Under the pieces are notes generated by a model. It did not search any database. It was given only the letters and a program-made list of their open reading frames with translations, and was not told the DNA's origin. Shown in pieces: positions 8,894-17,460 of a stretch of DNA of 24,479 nt (within the stretch, counting starts at the first letter, position 1; the number at the start of each line of letters is the position of its first letter). The position numbers and the translations under genes are program-made. Source of the DNA: Planctomycetota bacterium (GTDB lineage Bacteria > Planctomycetota > UBA1135 > UBA2386); assembly GCA_020425885.1 (NCBI GenBank), contig JAGQRA010000244.1, positions 1 to 24,479 of the forward strand. Reading direction: 5' to 3'.

Positions 8894-9715
8894 ATGCGCG
8901 ACCAATCGAAGATCACCAGCCTGTCGCGCTCGCTCACCGAATGGGCCGATCGCGCCGCCAACGTGCGGTTCCTGCGCGAGGAGCAGGAGAAGGTGCTGAT
9001 CGATGCGGCCAGCGAGCCACGGCTGCGGGCGCAGGTTCCGGTCGCGGCCTGGATGCTCGGCACCTGGCACCTCGGTCATGGCCTCGCCCGCGTGCTCCGC
9101 GGCGACGGGCGCGGCTTCGACGAGGCCCGCAATGGCCAGGCCCTGCGCCGGTGCTCGTTGCTGTTGCGCGATCGCAATCGACCGACGCTCCGCCCCGGCC
9201 AGGCCGAGTTGCCGTTCTCGCTGACCCAGGCCGCGCTGACGACCCTGTTCGCCCTGGCACTCGACGATCCCGGCGCCGAGCCTCTCTACGCGCTGGTCGA
9301 GGCGATCCCCGATCGCCGCTTCGACACGGGCGACCACCTCGCCCTGTTCACGCGCGAGCTCCTGACCCTGCGCGCCGGTCGCCGCAGCACCGTCGCCGCC
9401 CAGCTCGGTCCCTACCAGGAGGTGATCCTGCACTGGACCGACGATCAGGCCCTGCTGGCCCTGCGCATCGCCAGCGCCCTCGACGTGCACCTGCAACAGG
9501 CCGACCGGCGCAGCGGACCGTTCGAAGACCGACCCGCTCGGCTCTACCCGGTCGAGGCGATCGCCCTGACCAACGTCCGCCGCTGGCTCGAGCTGCCGAC
9601 GCCGAAGATCGAACACGCGCTGATGTTCACCAACCTGGCGACGATGAAACCGACCGGACCCTGGCCCAGGCATCGCCTCGTCGGCAGACTCGAGCGGCAA
9701 CTCGCCCGGCGGTAG
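8894..9715 (+). CDS. Hypothetical protein, alpha-helical, unrecognised family
   Basis: 273 aa from ATG 8894 (MRDQSKITSLSRSLTEWAD). The open frame extends upstream to 8642, but that part is antisense to the divergent DUF1549/1553 gene and has shadow-like composition. No signal peptide, membrane segment or known catalytic motif is visible. The sequence is Leu/Ala/Arg-rich and predicted helical, with a recognisable C-terminal block ARLYPVEAIALTNVRRWLEL followed by PTPKIEHALMFT. That block faintly resembles Imm49-type immunity proteins in my memory, too weak to use as a call. The gene ends 24 nt before the membrane-protein gene, so the two probably form one transcript. The 109-bp gap to the divergent operon must hold both promoters. 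Confidence 0.8.
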   Translation: MRDQSKITSLSRSLTEWADRAANVRFLREEQEKVLIDAASEPRLRAQVPVAAWMLGTWHLGHGLARVLRGDGRGFDEARNGQALRRCSLLLRDRNRPTLRPGQAELPFSLTQAALTTLFALALDDPGAEPLYALVEAIPDRRFDTGDHLALFTRELLTLRAGRRSTVAAQLGPYQEVILHWTDDQALLALRIASALDVHLQQADRRSGPFEDRPARLYPVEAIALTNVRRWLELPTPKIEHALMFTNLATMKPTGPWPRHRLVGRLERQLARR

Positions 9716-9739
9716 AACACCGCCCGACGAGGGGCACCC

Positions 9740-10171
9740 ATGAGCCAACGAGTTCCAGACTTCCCGGCACAACGCATCGTCTTCCTGGCCCTCTTGCTCG
9801 GCATGACCGGCTACGCCATCGCCGCGGCCGTGGTGCTCCAGTCCAACGACGGCCACGGCCTCGCCGAGCACGCGGTCCCGGCGCTCGACACCACCTCGAT
9901 CGTCGTCGGCATCTGCACCACCCTGACCGCCCTGCTGACCCGGACCATCATCCACAACCGCGCCAAACGCCTCGAGGGCCGGCGGCGCCAGGCGGCCCTG
10001 TTCCGCAGTCGACTGGTGCCGCTGGTGCTGCTCGAAGGCGGTTGCCTGCTCGGCATCACCGTCTGGCTGCTCAATGGCCGAGCCGTGCCCGGCCTCGCCA
10101 CCGCGATGGTCCTGCTCGCCATCGCCATCGCCATCACCCCATTCACCGACCCCGACGCCACGACCGGCTGA
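9740..10171 (+). CDS. Small membrane protein with four predicted TM helices
   Basis: 143 aa from ATG 9740, preceded by a good Shine-Dalgarno (GAGGGG ending about 6 nt before the ATG), better than most genes in this window. Hydrophobic segments at about 13-33, 51-67, 91-110 and 116-134 predict four membrane helices. A basic loop, HNRAKRLEGRRRQ (about 73-85), between helices 2 and 3 is likely cytoplasmic, which would place both termini outside under the positive-inside rule unless the short basic N-terminus overrides it. No family recognised. It sits 24 nt downstream of the hypothetical gene and ends 5 nt before a large palindrome. A conserved partner relationship with the upstream gene is possible but unproven. 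Confidence 0.85.
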   Translation: MSQRVPDFPAQRIVFLALLLGMTGYAIAAAVVLQSNDGHGLAEHAVPALDTTSIVVGICTTLTALLTRTIIHNRAKRLEGRRRQAALFRSRLVPLVLLEGGCLLGITVWLLNGRAVPGLATAMVLLAIAIAITPFTDPDATTG

Positions 10172-10176
10172 CCCGG

Positions 10177-10252
10177 CTGGAGTACCGAACCCGCTTCGTT
10201 TCTCCAGACTCGGCCGGGGGTCTGGAGAAACGGAGCGGGTTCGGTACTCCAG
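10177..10252. repeat. Large near-perfect palindrome (33-bp arms, 10-nt loop) between convergent genes
   Basis: The left arm (10177-10209) and right arm (10220-10252) are reverse complements over 33 positions with one mismatch, at T10195 versus G10234, which would be a G-U pair in RNA. The loop is 10210-10219. Each arm is itself bounded by CTGGAG and CTCCAG, so four such boxes occur at 10177, 10202, 10222 and 10247 and each arm could also fold alone. It fills almost the entire 83-bp gap between the membrane-protein stop (10171) and the hydrolase stop (10255). No T-run follows on either strand. It could be a bidirectional transcription end or RNase III-type structure, or one copy of a dispersed palindromic element; this window has only one copy that I can see. 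Confidence 0.93.
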
Positions 10253-10254
10253 AC

Positions 10255-11379
10255 CTATCGGCGCAGGCGGGCCAGAAGGCGTTCGAGGCAGGCGGCGTAC
10301 TGGTCCGGCCGCTGGCGCGAGAGATCGCCGTGACCGCCGTCGGGCTCGATCCACAGCTCGCGCTTCGAGGCGGGCATCGGCAGCCGCGCGAACAGGCGCT
10401 CGACGGATTCGGGTGGCGCGCGATCGTCGGTGCCGCCGCCGATGACGAGCATGGGCAGATCGTGGGGCAGGGTCGCGAGCACCTCGGCCGGCGCGACCTC
10501 CTCGACGCGGAATCCGGACCAGGCGCCGAGCGACGCGATGACGAGCGAACGCCAAGGCTCGCTCTGACGAAACCAGCTACGGCGGTCGTCGGGGCGGTGG
10601 AAGGACAGCATGCGATGCGCGGCGGCGTGCAGGTCGTCGATCGGCGAATCGAGAACGACCCCGGCGATGCCGTCGATGCGCGGCAGGGCCAGGGCCACGG
10701 CAATCGAGCCGAGGCTGACGCCGTAGAGAAAGAGCGGCGTGCTGGCGCGGCCGGGCTGTTCGCGAACGTGACGGACGGCGGCGACGACGTCGTCACACTC
10801 GCGCAGACCGCCCGTGAACGGCGCCCGCGTGCTGCCGCCGTGATTGCGCAGATCGAGCAACCAGCACTCGCAGCCACGATCGCGCAGCATTGCAGCCACG
10901 GGCTCGACCTCGACCGCACACCGGAACAACCCGTGCACGAGGACGGCGACGGCCCGCGGCGGTTCAACCCTGGCCTCGAGCCGGAACACGCGCAGCGTGA
11001 CGCCGTCGCTGCTCGGCACGTAGTGCGCCCGTTCCGCGGCACGGGCAAGGATCGAAGGAGCGACATCACAGCCGTTCTCCGCCTCTCGCCGCAGCGTGGC
11101 CGTGCTCTGCACGATCAGGTCGCCGGCGGCATCGAGCCGGGGACCGGCGTAGGGTCGGTCGGGGCCGCGGGTGCCGACGACCCTAGATCCGACATAGCCC
11201 AGAGCCAGCGGGAACGTGACGAAGAGATGCAGCACGAACAAGCCGGCATGCAACCAGAGGGCACGGCGCCAGAGCGGGCGCTGGCGACGCCGCCGCAGCC
11301 AGGTCACGATCGACCACAACAGCACCACCGGTACCGTCGCCAACGTGAAGGCGAGCGCCGCGACCGACGGGAAGATCAC
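10255..11379 (-). CDS. Membrane-anchored alpha/beta hydrolase
   Basis: 374 aa from GTG 11379-11377. That start overlaps the mqnD stop (GTGA) and has a strong Shine-Dalgarno, GGAGG at 11388-11384, 4 nt upstream. The open frame to 11841 is an Arg-rich shadow of mqnD. Two hydrophobic segments (about 8-27 and 41-64) anchor the protein. The alpha/beta hydrolase fold follows: AVLVHGLFR (oxyanion region, near 146-153), LLDLRNHGGS, nucleophile elbow YGVSLGS with Ser222, acid in GGGTDDRAP (Asp318 or Asp319) and His350 in GGHGDLS. The LDLRNHGGS block resembles the BEM46/FrsA-like serine hydrolase group. The substrate is unknown; an ester or peptide bond at the membrane is inferred. Cotranscription with mqnD is clear from the overlap, but a menaquinone role is not implied by the sequence. 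Confidence 0.9.
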   Translation of the reverse strand: MIFPSVAALAFTLATVPVVLLWSIVTWLRRRRQRPLWRRALWLHAGLFVLHLFVTFPLALGYVGSRVVGTRGPDRPYAGPRLDAAGDLIVQSTATLRREAENGCDVAPSILARAAERAHYVPSSDGVTLRVFRLEARVEPPRAVAVLVHGLFRCAVEVEPVAAMLRDRGCECWLLDLRNHGGSTRAPFTGGLRECDDVVAAVRHVREQPGRASTPLFLYGVSLGSIAVALALPRIDGIAGVVLDSPIDDLHAAAHRMLSFHRPDDRRSWFRQSEPWRSLVIASLGAWSGFRVEEVAPAEVLATLPHDLPMLVIGGGTDDRAPPESVERLFARLPMPASKRELWIEPDGGHGDLSRQRPDQYAACLERLLARLRR

Positions 11380-12233
11380 ACGTCCTCCCGGAACGGCGAC
11401 GGACCGTCCGGCAGCAGCCCCACGGCGCGCCCGCGTCGCAGCAGTTCCGTGATCGCCGCCCGTCCCGGCGCGCCGAGATCCTCGGTGAAGTCGTTGACGT
11501 AGAGCGCGATGTGCCGCTCGCAGACGTCCTGGGCCAGCTCCTGCGCATGCTCCCGCACGTAGGGTCGCGATCGACCCGGATCGCGCCGGGCGGCGCGCAC
11601 CGAGGCGCGCAACCTGTCGCCGACGGCAGCGAACTTCGCGGCATCGAGATCGCGGCGCGCCGCGATGATGCCGAGCGGCAGCGGGCCGCCCGTTTGCCGT
11701 TCCCACATGACGCCGAGGTCGGCCAGCTCGCGCAGCCCATGGTCGCGATAGGTGAATCGACTCTCGTGGATGACGAGCCCGGCGTCGGCAACGCCCGACG
11801 CGACGGCCGGCATGACCTCGTCGAAACGCATCGCCAGACACCTGCCCGGCGCCGTGGCCAGGATGCCGAGCAACAGGAACGCCGTCGTGTGGCGCCCCGG
11901 GATCGCGACCGTGACGGCGCCGAGATCGGCGAGCGATCGCAACGGCGAGTCCTCGCGGCAGACGACGAGCGGTCCGCAGCCGAATCCGAGGGCGGATCCG
12001 CTCGGCAGGATGGCATGGCGATCGATGACGCGCGCCAGGGCCGGCAACGACAACTTCGTCACCGGCAACGGATCGTAGCCGCGCACGGCGCGTTCGTTCA
12101 GGGTCTCGATGTCGGCGAGGACCGGCTCGAGTCGCAGCCCGTGGGCATCGGCGTCGCCATGCACCGCGTCATGGAACGCAAAGGTGTCGTTGGGACACGG
12201 GGAGAAGCCGAACCGGAGCACCACCACGGGCAT
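11376..12233 (-). CDS. mqnD: 1,4-dihydroxy-6-naphthoate synthase (futalosine menaquinone pathway)
   Basis: 285 aa from ATG 12233 (MPVVVLRFGFSPCPND), normal length for MqnD; an upstream ATG at 12314 would add 27 poor residues overlapping the divergent promoter region. MqnD converts cyclic dehypoxanthinyl futalosine to 1,4-dihydroxy-6-naphthoate, a late step in the alternative menaquinone route, in the cytoplasm. Signatures: GFSPCPNDTFAFH (9-21), ADIETLN, PLPVTKLSLPAL, SALGFGCGPLVV, IPGRHTTAFLLLG and GLVIHESRFTYRDHG, where His156 corresponds to the catalytic histidine of characterised MqnD. The fold is a periplasmic-binding-protein-like two-lobe structure. No mqnA, mqnB or mqnC lies in the window, so the pathway is scattered. 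It overlaps the hydrolase gene by 4 nt and is divergent from the Kelch gene. Confidence 0.94.
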   Translation of the reverse strand: MPVVVLRFGFSPCPNDTFAFHDAVHGDADAHGLRLEPVLADIETLNERAVRGYDPLPVTKLSLPALARVIDRHAILPSGSALGFGCGPLVVCREDSPLRSLADLGAVTVAIPGRHTTAFLLLGILATAPGRCLAMRFDEVMPAVASGVADAGLVIHESRFTYRDHGLRELADLGVMWERQTGGPLPLGIIAARRDLDAAKFAAVGDRLRASVRAARRDPGRSRPYVREHAQELAQDVCERHIALYVNDFTEDLGAPGRAAITELLRRGRAVGLLPDGPSPFREDV

Positions 12234-12277
12234 GAGCTTAGCCGGCGCGGCTGTGAACCCGCCGCGCAACTCGAAGC

Positions 12278-12307
12278 CCGACACTCCGTGCAACCCGGCA
12301 CTAAGAT
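12278..12307 (+). promoter_or_regulatory. Candidate promoter of the Kelch gene (leaderless arrangement)
   Basis: CCGACA (12278-12283) and TAAGAT (12302-12307) match four of six positions each of the housekeeping -35 and -10 consensus with an 18-bp spacer. Transcription would begin at about the ATG at 12314, giving a leaderless mRNA, which fits the lack of a Shine-Dalgarno. Short motifs in GC-rich DNA are weak evidence. Confidence 0.3.
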
Positions 12308-12313
12308 CCGGCA

Positions 12314-14497
12314 ATGCGCGTGCTCTCGTTCGCCATCCTGTGCTGCATCCTGCCCGCCCAGCAACCCGGATGGGTGCAGCTGCCGCCGGGAATCCCGATC
12401 GGAACCTCGACCATCGCCTGGGACGGCGGCCGCAACCGGGTCGTGCTCGTCAGCCGGGACCAGACGTTCACCTACGATGGCGCGGCCTGGCAGCGCATCG
12501 TCGCCGCCAACCCGTTCGGCTATCGAACTCCTTCCGGCATGGCCTACGACCCGGGCCGTGGTGTCACCTGGATGTTCGGTGGTTACGGCATCATCCCCGG
12601 CGGACTGCAGAACGACCTCTGGCGGTTCGACGGCCTGAGTTGGACGAGCGTCACCACCGTGACCCGGCCGCCGGCGCGCTGGTTCTCACCGATCGTGTTC
12701 GACCGGGCACGACAGCGGCTCGTGCTCTACGGCGGCGAGACGCAGAACGGCCCGGCCAACGACACCTGGGAGTTCGACGGCGCGACCTGGTCGCTGAGCA
12801 CCGTCGTGTCGCCGCCGACGGCGATGCTGCGACACGGCATGGCCTACGACGTCGCGCGCGCCGTGACCGTGCTGTTCGGCGGTTCGCAGACGCCCAACGT
12901 CCCGCTCGCCGAGACCTGGGAATGGGATGGCCTGCGATGGCAACAACGGCTGCCGGTGGCATCACCGCCGGCGCGCACCGAGCCGGCGCTGACCTGGGAC
13001 TCGGGGCGCGGCCGGATCGTGATGCTCGGCGGTCGGACGACAACGACGACGTTCGCCGACACCTGGACCTTCGACGGGACGACCTGGACGCAGGTGGTGA
13101 CGACCGGCACGCCGACGACCGAGCTGCCGCAGAACCTGATCCACGACACCGCGCGCGACGAGCTGGTGACCATAGTCAACCGCGCCGGCGGAACGCAGGC
13201 CTGGACGCTGCGCGCCGGGGCTTGGACCCGACCCGTGGATCCGTTCGATCCGGGCCCGCGCGATACGCACACATTCGCCTACGACCCGCGGCGAGCGGTC
13301 GGGGTGATGTTCGGCGGCGGCTTCAGCTCGTTGCTCCACGACGACACCTGGGAGTACCGCGGCGGACGCTGGTGGCGCGCCGATCCGGCGACGACGCCAC
13401 CGCTGCGCAGCTACCCGGCGATGAGCTTCGACCCGGTCAACGCCGCGGTGCTGCTGTTCGGCGGTGGCAGCGGGCTGCCGTTCAACGACACCTGGCTCTA
13501 CGACGGCGTCGACTGGCGGCGACGGTTCCCGGCGCAGCAGCCGCCGCCGCGCCAGATGCACGGCATGACCACCGACACCGCCCGCAATCGCGTGGTGATG
13601 TTCGGCGGCATGGTCGGCGCGACGACGCTGCTCGGTGACACCTGGGAGTGGGACGGTATCAACTGGCTGCAACGGGCCCCCGCCATCTCGCCGCCGCCGC
13701 GGGCGCAGCCGGCGATGGCCTACGATCCATCGCAGCAGCGCACGATGCTGTACGGCGGCGGCACGTACTACTTCGGCCCGACGATGGCCGATCAGTGGGA
13801 GTGGGACGGCAACAACTGGCTGCAGCTCGCGGCCAGTGGGGCGCCCGGGCCCCGCGCCGCCGCGGCGATGCAGTTCGAGACGAGCAGCGGCGCGCTCGTG
13901 CTGTACGGCGGCTTCGACAACATCGGCCTGCCGATTCCCCGTTACGACTGCTGGCTGTGGTCCGGCGGCGGGTGGGTGCAGCGCCCGCTGTCGACGCTGC
14001 CGCCGGGACGCAAGCACTTCCCCACGATCTACGATGCATCGACCGAGCGACTGGTGCTCGTCGGCGGTGACCTGCTCGATGACACCTGGACGATGGCGCT
14101 GCCCGCCAACGCGGCGGTGACCGCGTATGGTGCCGGCTGTCCGGGCTCCTTCGGCAACCTCGCGCTGCGAGGCCGCGGCATACCGGCGACCGGCAATGCG
14201 TGGTTTGCCGTCCAGGTCAGCGCCGCGGTCCCGGGCGCCGTCGTCGCCGTCGGGCTGTCGACACTGCCGGCGAACGTGGCTCTGCCTGGCGGCTGCACCG
14301 CGTTGATCGATCAGCCGAACTACCTGCTCGGCATCGCCGACGGACGTGGCGCACGCGAGTTCGACCTGGCGATCCCACACGTCGTGTCGCTACGAGGCCT
14401 GCAGATACTGGCGCAGGCCGCGGCGCTCGACCCGGGCGGCTCGCTCGGCGGCGTGTTGACGTTGAGCCAGGGCCTGCAGATCGCGATCGATCGGTAG
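12314..14497 (+). CDS. Secreted 12-blade Kelch-type beta-propeller protein with YGAGCPGS C-terminal domain
   Basis: 727 aa from ATG 12314. A short signal peptide ([16 protein letters not shown]) is followed by twelve repeats of about 45-50 residues. Each has the pattern P-x-R, xMxYDxxRxxxVLFGG, then DTWExDGxxWxxR, the Kelch/galactose-oxidase-type blade. Repeat 6 (near 272-315) is degenerate and lacks the Gly-Gly and DTW core, dividing the array into two groups of six; two six-bladed propellers are the simplest reading. From about residue 600 a separate beta-rich domain begins with [19 protein letters not shown] and continues to the C-terminus, similar to C-terminal domains of other large exported planctomycete proteins. 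Likely extracellular or surface-bound, with a binding rather than catalytic role: no copper-site residues were recognised. It is divergent from mqnD. Confidence 0.92.
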   Translation: MRVLSFAILCCILPAQQPGWVQLPPGIPIGTSTIAWDGGRNRVVLVSRDQTFTYDGAAWQRIVAANPFGYRTPSGMAYDPGRGVTWMFGGYGIIPGGLQNDLWRFDGLSWTSVTTVTRPPARWFSPIVFDRARQRLVLYGGETQNGPANDTWEFDGATWSLSTVVSPPTAMLRHGMAYDVARAVTVLFGGSQTPNVPLAETWEWDGLRWQQRLPVASPPARTEPALTWDSGRGRIVMLGGRTTTTTFADTWTFDGTTWTQVVTTGTPTTELPQNLIHDTARDELVTIVNRAGGTQAWTLRAGAWTRPVDPFDPGPRDTHTFAYDPRRAVGVMFGGGFSSLLHDDTWEYRGGRWWRADPATTPPLRSYPAMSFDPVNAAVLLFGGGSGLPFNDTWLYDGVDWRRRFPAQQPPPRQMHGMTTDTARNRVVMFGGMVGATTLLGDTWEWDGINWLQRAPAISPPPRAQPAMAYDPSQQRTMLYGGGTYYFGPTMADQWEWDGNNWLQLAASGAPGPRAAAAMQFETSSGALVLYGGFDNIGLPIPRYDCWLWSGGGWVQRPLSTLPPGRKHFPTIYDASTERLVLVGGDLLDDTWTMALPANAAVTAYGAGCPGSFGNLALRGRGIPATGNAWFAVQVSAAVPGAVVAVGLSTLPANVALPGGCTALIDQPNYLLGIADGRGAREFDLAIPHVVSLRGLQILAQAAALDPGGSLGGVLTLSQGLQIAIDR

Positions 14498-14557
14498 CGC
14501 CGGTGGCAACGAGCCCACGGTCGGCGATCGCGCGGAGTCTCGACCGGTTCGGTTACA

Positions 14558-14575
14558 AATCCCGTCATCGGGATT
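14558..14575 (+). terminator. Perfect 7-bp hairpin after the Kelch gene
   Basis: AATCCCG (14558-14564), loop TCAT, CGGGATT (14569-14575). It lies 60 nt after the Kelch stop and before pyrC. The stem is short and no T-tract follows, so it may be a weak terminator or a processing site rather than a classic intrinsic terminator. Confidence 0.45.
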
Positions 14576-14695
14576 AGGAAGGGGCGCGCGCTGCGACTTC
14601 GCGCGCATGGTTCTCCCGATGACGACCCGGACCGGTGCGAGCCGATCCGGGTCGCCTTATTGCCGCGATGGCAGCGGTGAAGGGGCGGCGAGGTC

Positions 14696-14704
14696 TGCTA
14701 TCCT
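14696..14704 (+). promoter_or_regulatory. Extended -10-like motif just upstream of pyrC
   Basis: TGCTATCCT matches an extended -10 element (TGnTATnnT) and ends 10 nt before the pyrC ATG at 14715, so initiation would be near-leaderless. No convincing -35 hexamer lies at the usual distance and no Shine-Dalgarno precedes the ATG. Confidence 0.3.
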
Positions 14705-14714
14705 CACCGGGCCG

Positions 14715-15755
14715 ATGCGCCTCACCCTCCGCCGCCCCGACGATTGGCATCTGCATCTGCGCGATGGCACCGCGCTCGCCGCCGTGCTGCCGCACACCGC
14801 CGCGTGCTTCGCCCGCGCGCTGGTGATGCCGAACCTGAGGCCGCCGATCACGACGGTCGCCGAGGCCGGCTGTTACCGCGATCGCATCCTCGCCGCGCTG
14901 CCACCCGGCGCGGTGTTCGAGCCGCTGATGACGCTGTACCTGACCGACCGCACCCGGCCGGCCGAGATCGAAGCGGCGAAACGGAGCGGCTTCGTCCACG
15001 CCGCGAAGTACTACCCCGCCGGCGCCACGACGAATTCGGAGAACGGCGTCACCGCGCTGGCCAACATCAGGGCCGTGCTCGAGGCGATGCAGCGTCACGA
15101 CCTGCCGCTGTGCGTACATGGCGAGGTGACCGACGGCGAGGTCGACGTGTTCGACCGCGAGCGCACCTTCCTCGAACGCGAGCTCGTGCCGTTGGTCCGC
15201 GACTTCCCCGGGCTGCGCGTCGTGGTCGAACACGTGACGACGGCGGAAGCGGTCGACTTCGTCCGTGCGGCCGGACCGCGCATCGCCGCCACGATCACGG
15301 CGCACCACCTGCTGTGGAACCGCGGTGAGATCTTCCGCGGCGGCATCCGGCCACACGCGTTCTGCCTGCCCGTCCTCAAGCGCGAACGGCACCGTCAGGC
15401 GCTGCTGGCCGCCGCGACCGGCGATTCGAAGCACTTCTTCCTCGGCACCGACTCCGCGCCGCATGCACGGGACCGCAAGCAGGCCGACTGCGGCTGCGCC
15501 GGCATCTACACCGCGCATGCCGCCATGGCGCTCTACGCCGAGGCCTTCGAACAGGTCGACCGACTCGATCGACTCGAGGCTTTCGCCAGCGAACGCGGAC
15601 CCGACTTCTATGAGCTGCCACGCAATCCGGGGCAGATCACGCTCGCGCGAATCGAGACCCCGGTGCCCGCGACGTTCCCTTTCGGCGACGACGTGCTCGT
15701 GCCGATGAGAGCGGGCGAGACCACCCGATGGCAGGTCGCCGCACTTGAAACCTGA
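14715..15755 (+). CDS. pyrC: Dihydroorotase (pyrimidine biosynthesis)
   Basis: 346 aa from ATG 14715 ([18 protein letters not shown]), the usual length and N-terminus of short-form PyrC; an ATG at 14607 would add 36 unconserved residues. The enzyme cyclises N-carbamoyl-L-aspartate to dihydroorotate in cytoplasmic pyrimidine synthesis. All zinc-site residues are present: His12 and His14 (DWHLHLRDG), carboxylated Lys98 ([13 protein letters not shown]), His135 (CVHGEV), His173 (VVEHVTT) and catalytic Asp246 (LGTDSAPH). Each is four residues earlier than its E. coli PyrC counterpart. [10 protein letters not shown] is also typical. The last 11 nt overlap the next gene's TTG start. No other pyrimidine gene is nearby. 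Confidence 0.96.
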   Translation: MRLTLRRPDDWHLHLRDGTALAAVLPHTAACFARALVMPNLRPPITTVAEAGCYRDRILAALPPGAVFEPLMTLYLTDRTRPAEIEAAKRSGFVHAAKYYPAGATTNSENGVTALANIRAVLEAMQRHDLPLCVHGEVTDGEVDVFDRERTFLERELVPLVRDFPGLRVVVEHVTTAEAVDFVRAAGPRIAATITAHHLLWNRGEIFRGGIRPHAFCLPVLKRERHRQALLAAATGDSKHFFLGTDSAPHARDRKQADCGCAGIYTAHAAMALYAEAFEQVDRLDRLEAFASERGPDFYELPRNPGQITLARIETPVPATFPFGDDVLVPMRAGETTRWQVAALET

Positions 15756-16827
15756 GCCCACGACCAAACGACCCGGCCGGCGCCTGACACGGCGCAAGAA
15801 GCTGCTGTTCGCCCTGGTGCCACTCATCGTCCTGATGGTGGTGGGCGAGATCCTCGCCCGCGGCTATCGCGCCAGGCAGGGCTACTCGCCGTTCATGTCG
15901 GGCAGCTACCGTGATCTGCGCATCGACCTGATCCGCCGCGGCTATCCGGCGGCGCACGATCCGCTGCTCGGCTACGTGCCGCGACCGGGCTTCGCCAGCG
16001 ACGACAACCAATGGCATGCGATGGTCACGATCGACGAGCACTGCATCCGCCAGAACGGCGGCCCGCGGCCGACCGGCGACCGCGTCGTGCTCGCCGTCGG
16101 TGACTCCTTCACCTTCGGCGATGGCGTCGGCGATGGCGACACCTGGCCGGCCCGCCTCGAACACCGCCTCGGCAGGCCCGTGATCAACGCCGGGGTCTTC
16201 GGCTACGGCATGTCGCAGATCGTGTTGCGCGCCGAGCAACTGCTCGCGACGCTGCCGGTCGAACGGGTCGTGCTCAGCTTCATCCCCGACGACCTCAACC
16301 GCTGCGAGCTGAGCCGCCGCTTCACGCCGGTGCCGTGGTATTCGCTCGATGCTGCCGGCGAACTGGTGCTGCAAGGCGTCCCGGTGCCCGATACCGCGCA
16401 CGACAACGCCATGGACTCGCAGTGGCTGCGCCGGGCCCTCGGCTACAGCGCCCTGATCGACATGGCCTTCTGGAACACGGTGCCGAACTGGTGGGTCTCC
16501 GAACGGCGCGAGGTGCGCGAACACCCGCGCGGCACCGGCACCGTGATCGGCAAGAAGCTCATGGAACGCCTGGCGCGGGCCTGCGATGCCCGCGGCGTGA
16601 AATGGATGGTCGTGCTGCAGGGCTACTGGCTGAAGCCCGGCGCCGTCGAGGTCCTGCAGCATGCCGCCGGCCTCGGCGCCGAGACCCTCGACCTGTCGGT
16701 CCGCTTCGCCGAACTGCACGCCAAGGACGACAGCCTGCGTCGTCGCTTCTTCCCGGGCCACATGTCGGCCGTCGGCAATGACTGGGTGGCCGGCGAGATC
16801 GCCGCGGCGCTCGAGCGCAAGCACTGA
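15745..16827 (+). CDS. Membrane-anchored SGNH-hydrolase-like protein
   Basis: 360 aa if the start is TTG 15745, which overlaps pyrC by 11 nt; no better ATG or GTG precedes the membrane helix. A basic N-terminus ([12 protein letters not shown], 8-19) and hydrophobic segment 20-36 give a single anchor with the body outside. Block I of the SGNH fold is [20 protein letters not shown] with Asp119-Ser121 region (nucleophile Ser121); block II is [11 protein letters not shown] (148-158), and a C-terminal [10 protein letters not shown] (337-346) offers His339 in the block V position. These match the GDSL-like esterase/acetyltransferase group seen with polysaccharide O-acetylation genes. The substrate is unknown and no polysaccharide cluster adjoins. 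Translation is probably coupled to pyrC, though the functions look unrelated. Confidence 0.85.
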   Translation: MKPEPTTKRPGRRLTRRKKLLFALVPLIVLMVVGEILARGYRARQGYSPFMSGSYRDLRIDLIRRGYPAAHDPLLGYVPRPGFASDDNQWHAMVTIDEHCIRQNGGPRPTGDRVVLAVGDSFTFGDGVGDGDTWPARLEHRLGRPVINAGVFGYGMSQIVLRAEQLLATLPVERVVLSFIPDDLNRCELSRRFTPVPWYSLDAAGELVLQGVPVPDTAHDNAMDSQWLRRALGYSALIDMAFWNTVPNWWVSERREVREHPRGTGTVIGKKLMERLARACDARGVKWMVVLQGYWLKPGAVEVLQHAAGLGAETLDLSVRFAELHAKDDSLRRRFFPGHMSAVGNDWVAGEIAAALERKH

Positions 16828-16890
16828 CCGGCGCGGGCCCGCGGACGCGGAAATACCGGCCGGCTGCAACTTCCGCCCACGGTCGTCGGT

Positions 16891-17460
16891 ATGCCTGATG
16901 TCAGGATGCCCGACCACGTCACCGTTGCCGAACCAATGACCGCGAATCGGGCGCCCCATGACCGAACCGACGCGACCGTGAGCCGATTGTTGCTCGACAT
17001 GCAGCCCCGCCTGCGCGCCTTCCTCGGCAGCCTCGCGGCGGCAGATGTGGACGACCTGGTGCAGGAAACGCTGACGCGCGCCTGGCGATCGCGCACGCGA
17101 CTCGACGCGGCGCGCGGCAGCGGCGAGGCCTGGCTGCTACGCATCGCCTTCCGCACCTTCCTCGATCATCGCCGGCGGTGCGCGCAGGTCATCGCCCAGC
17201 CGGCCGCGCCGGAAGACGAGCAGGCTGCGGTGCAACGCGACCCACACCAGCAGGCCGCCATCCGCGAGCACACGACGGCGCTGCTCGGTTCGCTGTCCCG
17301 TTGCGAACACGACATCCTGCTGCGCTTCCATCGCGACGGCGATTCCATCGAAGACATCGCTCGAGCGCTGCGGATGCCGCCCGGAACCGTCAAGTCCCAC
17401 CTGCACCGCGCCCGCAACCGACTCTGGGCGATGGAACGGCAGCGAGGAGCAGACCGATGA
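16891..17460 (+). CDS. ECF-type RNA polymerase sigma factor
   Basis: 189 aa from ATG 16891; in-frame ATGs at 16906 and 16936 are alternatives, and none has a Shine-Dalgarno. Residues before about 30 are not conserved-looking, so 16936 is quite possible. Region 2 spans about 34-95 with the hallmark VDDLVQETLTRAWR (53-66) and LLRIAFRTFLDHRRR (82-96). Region 4 spans about 127-179 with LSRCEHDILLRF and the helix-turn-helix SIEDIARALRMPPGTVKSHL. No region 3 is present, as expected for an ECF factor. The stop overlaps the start of the next gene (ATGA), a one-helix membrane protein in the position of an anti-sigma factor. The regulon is unknown; the third gene is the first candidate target. A small dyad CCTGA-TG-TCAGG lies at 16894-16905. 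Confidence 0.94.
   Translation: MPDVRMPDHVTVAEPMTANRAPHDRTDATVSRLLLDMQPRLRAFLGSLAAADVDDLVQETLTRAWRSRTRLDAARGSGEAWLLRIAFRTFLDHRRRCAQVIAQPAAPEDEQAAVQRDPHQQAAIREHTTALLGSLSRCEHDILLRFHRDGDSIEDIARALRMPPGTVKSHLHRARNRLWAMERQRGADR

Noticed and set aside
7189..11502. A 1437-codon plus-strand open frame
   Set aside because: It crosses the antisense of the DUF1549/1553 gene, two real plus-strand genes in another frame, the palindrome and the antisense of the hydrolase. It has no domain and is Arg/His/Ala-rich, a by-product of high GC at third positions.
11380..11841. N-terminal extension of the alpha/beta hydrolase
   Set aside because: The added 154 residues are Arg-rich and overlap mqnD; the GTG at 11379 has a strong Shine-Dalgarno and a GTGA overlap.
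12962..14380. A 472-codon minus-strand open frame
   Set aside because: Antisense to the Kelch repeats, and its apparent repetitiveness mirrors them.
16866..16887. ECF-like promoter (GCAACTT then CGTC) before the sigma gene
   Set aside because: Only 11 nt separate the two boxes, well short of the usual ECF spacing, and it would start transcription inside the annotated first codons.
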